Part shown: piece after piece, positions 58,724 through 64,000 of the stretch
Position numbering within the stretch: the stretch's first letter is position 1
How the letters are laid out: every line of letters begins with the position of its first letter
Source of the DNA: Streptomyces fructofermentans
Lineage (GTDB): Bacteria > Actinomycetota > Actinomycetes > Streptomycetales > Streptomycetaceae
Assembly: GCF_014651055.1 (NCBI RefSeq)
Contig: NZ_BMWD01000033.1
Location: forward strand, 21,560-85,559
Reading direction: 5' to 3'
DNA length: 64,000 bases
The notes under the pieces: generated by a model
Databases searched by the model: none
Told to the model about the DNA's origin: nothing
What the model saw: the letters and a program-made list of their open reading frames with translations, nothing else
Position numbers and translations under genes: made by a program

Positions 58724-59980
58724 TCAGACCCCGAAGACGGCGAGGGACGCCCAGAGCGCGACCACGGCCGGGATCAGCGTCGCGGGTACGGAGATCACGC
58801 CGAGGCGGGTGAACTCCCCGAGGCCGACCTCGTGGTCGTGCTGGTGGACGATGCGCCGCCACAGCAGCGTGGCCAGCGATCCGGCGTACGTGAGGTTGGG
58901 GCCGATGTTCACCCCCAGCAGTACGGCGAGGACCGGGCCGGGGCCCGAGGCGGCGGCCAGCGGCAGCAGGACCAGGACCGCAGGCAGGTTGTTGATGAGG
59001 TTGGCCAGCAGGGCGGCGAGCGCCGCGATGCCGAGCAGCGCGGGCAGTGTCGTCGAGTCGGGGACCACGTCACCGAGGGTGTCCGAGAGTCCGTTGTCGA
59101 CCACGGCCCGCACCACGATGCCCAGGGCGAGCACGAACGCGAGGAACGGGATCTGGGCGGCCCGTACGACGGCGAGCGGTGTCGTGTGGCCGCGCAGCAG
59201 CGCCCGTACGGCCAGCACCAGGGCCCCGGCGAAGGCCGCCCAGGCGGGTTCGAGGCCGAGCAGGGACGCCAGGACGAAGCCGGCCAGGGTGCAGGCCACC
59301 GTCACGAGGGCGAACACGGGCAGCTCGACCGGCTCGCCGTCGGCCGGGTCCAGGGTCTCGCCCTCCAGGTCGGCGGCGAAGAAGAGCCGGAAGACCACGT
59401 ACTCGGCGGCGATGGCGACCACCCAGGCGGGGCCCATCAGCAGGGCGAACCGGGTGAAGCTCAGCCCGCTCGCGGCGAACGCGAGCAGATTGGTGAGGTT
59501 GGAGACCGGCAGCAGCAGCGATGCCGTGTTGGACAGGTGGGCGCAGGCGTAGACGTGCGGTTTGGGGCGGGCGCCCAGCCGGGCCACGGTGGCGAACACC
59601 ACCGGTGTCAGCAGGACGACCGTGGCGTCCAGGCTCAGCACGGCCGTGATGACGGACGCCAGGAAGAAGGTGGCGGTCAGCAGTCGCTTGGGGCGCCCCT
59701 TCGACGTACGGGCCAGCCAGGCGCCGCAGGCGTGGAAGAGCCCCTCGTCGTCGCAGAGTTTGGCGAGTACGAGGACGGCGGCCAGGAAGCCCACGACCGG
59801 CCCGAGCAGCTCCGCCTCGTCGCGGGCGTGGTCGAGGGGGATCGCCCCGGTCGCCAGCACGATGCCCGCCGCCGGGACCGCGACGGCGGCCTCCGGCAGA
59901 CCGAACGGGCGGATCACGGCGCAGGCCAGAACCGCCACGAGCAGGGCGGCGGAGAGGGCTGTGGCCAGTTCGGAACTCAG
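58724..59980 (-). CDS. ArsB/SLC13-type transporter with apparent CTG start
   Basis: A 418-residue integral membrane protein with about ten to twelve hydrophobic segments, fitting the ArsB/NhaD-like ion transporter group: 'LLGPVVGFLAAVLVLAKLCD' and 'DEGLF', then 'ITAVLSLDATVVLLTPVVFA', 'LSNTASLLLPVSNLTNLLAF' and 'NLINNLPAVLVLLPLAA' with 'GVNIGPNLTYAGSLATLLW'. It could export arsenite or another anion; no ars operon is present. There is no ATG, GTG or TTG at the natural N-terminus: CTG at 59980 gives 'SSELATALSAALL', with GGAGGA seven bases upstream, so CTG is the probable start. Confidence 0.85.
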   Translation of the reverse strand: MSSELATALSAALLVAVLACAVIRPFGLPEAAVAVPAAGIVLATGAIPLDHARDEAELLGPVVGFLAAVLVLAKLCDDEGLFHACGAWLARTSKGRPKRLLTATFFLASVITAVLSLDATVVLLTPVVFATVARLGARPKPHVYACAHLSNTASLLLPVSNLTNLLAFAASGLSFTRFALLMGPAWVVAIAAEYVVFRLFFAADLEGETLDPADGEPVELPVFALVTVACTLAGFVLASLLGLEPAWAAFAGALVLAVRALLRGHTTPLAVVRAAQIPFLAFVLALGIVVRAVVDNGLSDTLGDVVPDSTTLPALLGIAALAALLANLINNLPAVLVLLPLAAASGPGPVLAVLLGVNIGPNLTYAGSLATLLWRRIVHQHDHEVGLGEFTRLGVISVPATLIPAVVALWASLAVFGV

Positions 59981-60403
59981 GGGTCGGTCCTCCGGTCGAT
60001 GATCGTCGGTGCCGTCGCATCGAATCAGACCGGCCTGTGCGGCGGCCGTAGCGGGTCGGCAACGGCCCGTCGGTGCGTCGTGCCGACCCGGCCGCAGCGC
60101 CTTCCGGCGCCCCACCGTCGGGGCGGGCCCGGTGGCGTGTGGCCGCGCGGCGAGACGGCCGGACGGGGGCGGCCCGGGGCCGGCGTGCCGTGCCCGAGCG
60201 GCGGGGGGCGGCCCGGGGCCGGCGTGCCGTGCCCGTGCACCGCGTCCGCGACCGTACGCCGTTCGGGCGCTGGGCCGCGGGGACGGCGCGCGGAGGCACC
60301 GGCCGTGTTCGGAACCCGGGGCGCCGGCGCCCGACACGGCCGTCGTCGGTGCCGTCGGCCCCGGGTGCCGTCAGCCTCGGTGGGTGTCGGGCTTCGGTGG
60401 GCG
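59981..60403. other. Intergenic region
   Basis: About 420 bases with no recognised gene, between the transporter and the large regulator, both on the minus strand. A 28-base GC-rich segment is repeated imperfectly around 60160-60235 (CGGGGCCGGCGTGCCGTGCC is shared twice). It is possible regulatory or spacer DNA. Confidence 0.5.
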
Positions 60404-62806
60404 TCAGCCCTCGGTGAGGGGCAGCTCCGCCCAGATCGTCTTGCCCTCGGGTGTGTGGCGGCTGCCCCAGCGCTGCGTGAGCTGGGCGACCAGGAGCAGG
60501 CCGCGCCCGCCCTCGTCGAACGTCTTGGCGCGCCTGAGGTGGGGAGCCGTGTGGCTGGAGTCCGACACCTCGACGATCAGCGTCGTCGCGTCGTGGATCA
60601 GGCGCAGCCGGATCGGGCGCTCCCCGTAGCGGATCGCGTTGGTGACGAGTTCGCTGACGACCAGTTCGGTCGTGAAGCCCGCCTCGCCGAGTCCCCAGGT
60701 GTCGAGCTGCCCAACGACCTGCTTGCGGATCGGGGCGACGAGCGCGGGGTCGGCCGGGATGTCCCAGGTGGCGACCTGGGAGGGCGGCAGGCCCTTCGTC
60801 CTGGCCAGCAGCAGGGCCACGTCGTCGGGTGCCCCGGCCGCCGGCAGCAGGGAGTCGAGGATGTCGTGGCAGGCGTCGTCCAGGGAGTCCGGGTTCCGCT
60901 CCAGCGACCGGTGCAGCAGCCGCACGCTCTCGTCGAGGCCGCGGTCGCGGCTGTCGACCAGGCCGTCGGTGTAGAGGGCGAGCACCGTGCCCTCCGCGAG
61001 TGTCAGCTCGGCCGACTCGAAGGGCAGCCCGCCGAGGCCGAGCGCGGGCCCCGGCGGTACGTCGACCTCCCGGGGCCTGCCGCCCGGCGGAAGGATCACC
61101 GGTGACGGGTGCCCGGCGCGGGCGAGGGTGCACACGCGGGTGACCGGGTCGTAGACGGCGTACAGGCAGCTCGCCCCGACCTCGCCGGTGGTCCCGCTGC
61201 CGGCCTCCGCGGAGAGCCGGACCACGAGGTCGTCGAGGTGGGTCAGCAGTTCGTCCGGGGCCAGGTCGATGTCGGCGAGCGTACGGACGGCCGTCCTCAG
61301 CCGTCCCATGGTGGCCGAGGCCTGCACACCGTGCCCCACGACGTCCCCGACGACCATGGCGACCCGCATGCCCGACAGCGGGATCACGTCGAACCAGTCG
61401 CCGCCCACCCCGGCCTTCGCCGCGGGCAGATAGCGCGAGGCGGCCTCGACGGCGGCGGTGTGCGGCAGGTTCAGCGGGAGCAGACTGCGCTGCAGGGCGA
61501 TCGCGGTCTCCCGCTCCCGGGAGAAGCGGCGGGCGTTGTCGATGCAGACCGCCGCTCTCGCGGTGACCTCCTCGGCCAGCAGCATGTCGTCGGGGGTGAA
61601 GGGGTCGGGGCGCCGGAACCTGGTGAACACGGCGACGCCCAGCGTCGCCCCCCGGGCCCGGATGGGCACGGACATCGTCGCGTGGATGCCGGACTCCCTG
61701 ACCTGGCGGCGCCGCGCCGGATCGTGCGCCAGCCAGTGCGCCAGGGCGGCGTCGGAGGCCGCGACCGGCTGTCCCGCCAGCAGGGAGGCGGCCTGGGGCG
61801 AGGACTCCGGGTAGCTGTCGAGCTGTCCGGGCTTGACCACCGCCTCGGGGCTGCCGGGGTTCACGGACCGGTGCGCGGCGCGGCGCAGGGACACGGGGAA
61901 GGCGGGCGGTCCGGCGTCCGGCTCGCCGCCGTGGTCCAGCGTGGCCATCAGGTCGACGCTGACGAAGTCGGCCAGGGCCGGCACGCAGACGTCCGCCAGT
62001 TCCTGGGCCGTCCGCGTGACGTCGAGGGTGGAGCCGATGCGGATGCTCGCCTCGTTCACCAGTTGCAGGCGCTTGCGGGCGAGGGACTGCTCGGTGAAGT
62101 CGTGGGCGGTCATGCAGACGCCGCGCACCCTCCCGGTGGCGTCGGTCAGCGGCGCGATCCTGGCCGACCAGGCGTGCCGGTGGTCCTCGCCGCCGGGCCC
62201 CAGGTACGTCCGCACGTCCTCCCGCCGCCCCGACAGGAGCACCCGGAGCATGTGGGCCTCCAGCTCCTCGCTCTGCGGCCTGCCGCCGATCTCGGCGATC
62301 CGCAGCCCGCGGATGCGCTCCTGCGGCAGACCGAGCGACTCCGCCATCACCGCGTTGACCCGGTACAGCCGGAGCTGGTCGTCGTAGATCGCGGTGGCGC
62401 AGGGCGACTGGTCGAGGAACGCGGACACGAGCGAGTCGTGCTCCGCCGGGGCCGCGACCGTGTCCAGGGGAGTGACGACGAGCCACTCGCTGCGGTCCCC
62501 GGCCTCGGGCCGCCGCCGGTGGGCCAGCACCCACACGTGGACGGTCCGGCCGTCGCGGTGGCGCAGCGCGAGCGTCGCGCTGCGGCGGTCGTCGGCGGGC
62601 AGGGGCGCCGCGGGCCGGGCCTGCGCGGCCAGCAGCCGCGCGGCGGGCAGGCCCACGACATCGGCCGGGGCATGGCCGAGCAGGCGCCGGGCGCCTTCGT
62701 TCCACTCGACGAGGATGCCGTCGCCGTCGATGACGGCCCGTGCCGTGGCGGTCTCGTCGAACGGATAGCCCGGGCCGTCGCCCGATGTCTCGCTGCGGCT
62801 GCTCAT
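60404..62806 (-). CDS. PAS-PAS-GAF-SpoIIE-HATPase multi-domain regulator
   Basis: An 800-residue cytoplasmic regulator joining sensing, phosphatase and kinase-like parts. A first PAS-like domain (about 25-125) contains 'ILVEWNEGARRLLGHAPADV', and a second PAS/PAC (about 140-255) 'SPCATAIYDDQLRLYRVNAV'. A GAF domain lies at about 265-440 ('HATMSVPIRARGATLGVAVF'). A SpoIIE/PP2C domain (about 460-665) has 'GGDWFDVIPL', 'GDVVGHGVQASATMGRLR', 'LARAGHPSPVIL', 'LALYTDGLVDS' and 'PDDVALLLAR'. A C-terminal anti-sigma-type HATPase (about 680-800) has 'VVSELVTNAIRYG' and 'GGRGLLLVAQLTQRWG'. It likely controls a sigma or antagonist cascade. ATG 62806 with GGAG upstream. Confidence 0.93.
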   Translation of the reverse strand: MSSRSETSGDGPGYPFDETATARAVIDGDGILVEWNEGARRLLGHAPADVVGLPAARLLAAQARPAAPLPADDRRSATLALRHRDGRTVHVWVLAHRRRPEAGDRSEWLVVTPLDTVAAPAEHDSLVSAFLDQSPCATAIYDDQLRLYRVNAVMAESLGLPQERIRGLRIAEIGGRPQSEELEAHMLRVLLSGRREDVRTYLGPGGEDHRHAWSARIAPLTDATGRVRGVCMTAHDFTEQSLARKRLQLVNEASIRIGSTLDVTRTAQELADVCVPALADFVSVDLMATLDHGGEPDAGPPAFPVSLRRAAHRSVNPGSPEAVVKPGQLDSYPESSPQAASLLAGQPVAASDAALAHWLAHDPARRRQVRESGIHATMSVPIRARGATLGVAVFTRFRRPDPFTPDDMLLAEEVTARAAVCIDNARRFSRERETAIALQRSLLPLNLPHTAAVEAASRYLPAAKAGVGGDWFDVIPLSGMRVAMVVGDVVGHGVQASATMGRLRTAVRTLADIDLAPDELLTHLDDLVVRLSAEAGSGTTGEVGASCLYAVYDPVTRVCTLARAGHPSPVILPPGGRPREVDVPPGPALGLGGLPFESAELTLAEGTVLALYTDGLVDSRDRGLDESVRLLHRSLERNPDSLDDACHDILDSLLPAAGAPDDVALLLARTKGLPPSQVATWDIPADPALVAPIRKQVVGQLDTWGLGEAGFTTELVVSELVTNAIRYGERPIRLRLIHDATTLIVEVSDSSHTAPHLRRAKTFDEGGRGLLLVAQLTQRWGSRHTPEGKTIWAELPLTEG

Positions 62807-63314
62807 TCCCGCCACTCCATTGCGCACACTCACAGTGAACAGGTGCGTCACTTGTGTTCCAGCCTAGTGCGTCGGGGTCCCCGGCACACAGCACACCCGT
62901 TCACGCGCACGCGGTCCCGCTCGTCCGTACGGGCCGGCGCTCGCACGAATGGGCGCCGGCGGCCGCGTCCGCGCCGTCCAGGACCGCCCCGCGGCACCCG
63001 CCCGCGGCCGAAGCACCCGCCCGGGTACGTTCGTTCGGGCACGGCCTGCTTCGAAGACGTACGTGGTGATCCGTCAGAAGCAGCCGGCAGCCGAGGAGTT
63101 GGCCGCAGCCCGTCGGCCGTCGGGAAGGTGCGCGCGGAGCTCCCGCCGGGATTCTCGTACGCAACAGGCCCGGAGCGCGGACTCGTTGAACGCGCCGGGC
63201 GCACCGAGGGCCCGGCGCACGTGCCCGTGGGGCACGCCGGCGGCAGGTACCGCCGGCCGGCGGGTCCCACCTGCGGACATTTACGGCTGAGTACCCGAGC
63301 AGTAACGTGAGGTC
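62807..63314. other. Intergenic region
   Basis: About 500 bases without a recognised gene. Incidental open frames on both strands lack start signals or protein-like content. The last bases hold TAACGT, the -10 element of the antitoxin gene at 63315. Confidence 0.5.
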
Positions 63315-63560
63315 ATGCCAGCCCTGAATGTGGAGTTCACCGAGCGTGAGCTCGAGGACCTGCGGCGGATCGCCAAGGAGCGCGGTACGTCGATGAAGGC
63401 CCTGGTCCGTGAGGCGGCCGCCGCCGGCATCGAGCGCCACCGCGCGCTCCAGGAGGGCGCGGAGGTGTTCCGCCGGTTCTTCGCGGCGCACGCGGAGGAG
63501 TTCGCCACCGCCTTCCCCGACGACGAACCACCCGCCGAGGGCGAGGGACGGGCCGCCTGA
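63315..63560 (+). CDS. Ribbon-helix-helix antitoxin-like protein
   Basis: An 81-residue DNA-binding protein of the ribbon-helix-helix type: 'ALNVEFTERELEDLRRIAKE' then 'RGTSMKALVREAAAAGIERH', the strand-helix-helix core. The C-terminal 35 residues are acidic and helical ('EVFRRFFAAHAEEFATAFP'), a common toxin-neutralising tail. It is followed after three bases by a Doc-like gene, forming a toxin-antitoxin pair. TAACGT lies exactly six bases before the ATG, so it may be leaderless, though GAGG is also present. Autoregulation of the pair is expected. Confidence 0.85.
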   Translation: MPALNVEFTERELEDLRRIAKERGTSMKALVREAAAAGIERHRALQEGAEVFRRFFAAHAEEFATAFPDDEPPAEGEGRAA

Positions 63561-63563
63561 GCC

Positions 63564-63953
63564 ATGGCCCCCGTGATCCACATCGACGTGCCCTGGCTGC
63601 TGCGGCGGCACGAGGAGGTGCTCCCGGGCCGGCCGCCCGTGGACGACCTCTCCGCGCTCGTCGCCGCGGTGGCCCGGCACCGCGTGGACCCGCCCGGCCT
63701 CGGTACCGCCTCGGACCCGGCCTGGCGCGCCGCCGCGCTCCTGCACACCCTGGCCGTGCTGAAACCGCTGCCCGCCGCCAACGCGCGCTTCGCGTGCGCG
63801 GCGGCGGTCTCCTACATGCGCGTGAGCGGCGCGGGCGTCGACCCGCCGTACGGCGCCCTGGCGGAACTCGCCCGTGACCTGCTGGCCGGCAAGGCGGACG
63901 TGTTCGCCGCCGCCGACCGGCTTCGGTCCTGGCAGATCCGCGGGCGGACCTGA
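63564..63953 (+). CDS. Doc-like (Fic-fold) putative toxin
   Basis: A 129-residue protein of the Doc/Fic fold size, placed three bases after an antitoxin-like gene. The helical layout fits Doc: 'VIHIDVPWLLRRHEEVL', 'LSALVAAVARHRVDPPGL', 'PAWRAAALLHTLAVLKPLPA' and 'ANARFACAAAVSYMRVSG'. The active-site segment is 'LKPLPAANARFACA': the catalytic His and Gly of HPFxxGNxR are replaced (Lys and Ala), while Asn and Arg remain. Many Streptomyces 'Doc' proteins share this. Kinase or AMP-transferase activity is therefore doubtful. Short, clean gene; ATG 63564. Confidence 0.8.
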   Translation: MAPVIHIDVPWLLRRHEEVLPGRPPVDDLSALVAAVARHRVDPPGLGTASDPAWRAAALLHTLAVLKPLPAANARFACAAAVSYMRVSGAGVDPPYGALAELARDLLAGKADVFAAADRLRSWQIRGRT

Positions 63954-64000
63954 GTCGCCCCGCCCGGTGGGGCCGGGCCCGCCTCCCGTCGGGACCGGCC

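Noticed and set aside
59070..62894. A 1274-codon minus-strand open frame overlapping the regulator and transporter genes
   Set aside because: Out of frame with both recognisable proteins, Arg/Pro-rich composition typical of shadow frames.
63962..63978. GCCCGG-TGGGG-CCGGGC hairpin at the window's end
   Set aside because: Short 6-base stem in very GC-rich DNA; too weak to claim as a terminator without its context.

Overview
The window is about 64 kb of very GC-rich actinomycete chromosome, almost certainly Streptomyces. The pointers are the strong GC bias at third codon positions, frequent GTG starts, leaderless promoters, a complete GPCR-like 'conservon', SpoIIE-type phosphatases, a bacterial sesquiterpene synthase and a perfect CebR box. 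The density of conditionally adaptive genes suggests a chromosome arm rather than the core, but this cannot be proved from the window. No rRNA, tRNA or CRISPR array was seen.

Layout. 0-6 kb: a secreted peptidoglycan-binding protein, two VOC proteins, a ParB-like-fold protein, an Imm5-like orphan immunity protein and a membrane protein. 5.6-10.9 kb: a small partner gene followed by a giant NB-ARC (STAND) protein carrying 25 near-identical 42-residue TPR-type repeats. 11-18 kb: a membrane SpoIIE phosphatase, universal stress protein, amphi-Trp and DM13 proteins, a tandem SUKH protein and a zinc alcohol dehydrogenase. 18-31 kb: a coupled pair ending in a degenerate Fic protein, a GAF-SpoIIE phosphatase, an isochorismatase-like hydrolase, a small secreted protein, an MFS exporter, a VanZ-like protein, an OmpR/EnvZ-type two-component pair and a ComB-like phosphatase. 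31-33 kb: TrmO and a DUF1304-TetR operon with a large nested palindrome.

33-40.5 kb is the most coherent functional block: a cytochrome P450, the five-gene conservon cvnABCDE (whose P450 lacks the EXXR arginine) and a convergent sesquiterpene synthase resembling isoafricanol synthases. 40.8-50.2 kb holds PPOX, VOC, lipoprotein, peroxiredoxin, CDF, deazaflavin-dependent and LysE genes, an aldehyde dehydrogenase with a divergent TetR/NTF2-like unit carrying two matching operators, and a flavoprotein.

50.2-52.8 kb is a decayed mobile island: a small gene split into opposite-strand halves and frameshifted, a methyltransferase, and a frameshifted, internally deleted tyrosine-integrase remnant. 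52.8-64 kb holds a polygalactosaminidase-like lipoprotein, a 2-hydroxyacid dehydrogenase-HAD pair, a secreted GH9 cellulase under a CebR box, a methyltransferase, an ArsB-like transporter with an apparent CTG start, an 800-residue PAS-GAF-SpoIIE-HATPase regulator and a terminal RHH/Doc-like toxin-antitoxin pair. Themes are partner-switching signalling (three SpoIIE phosphatases), membrane-associated small-GTPase signalling linked to terpenoid chemistry, and scattered conflict-type modules (STAND-TPR, Fic, Doc, orphan immunity proteins).
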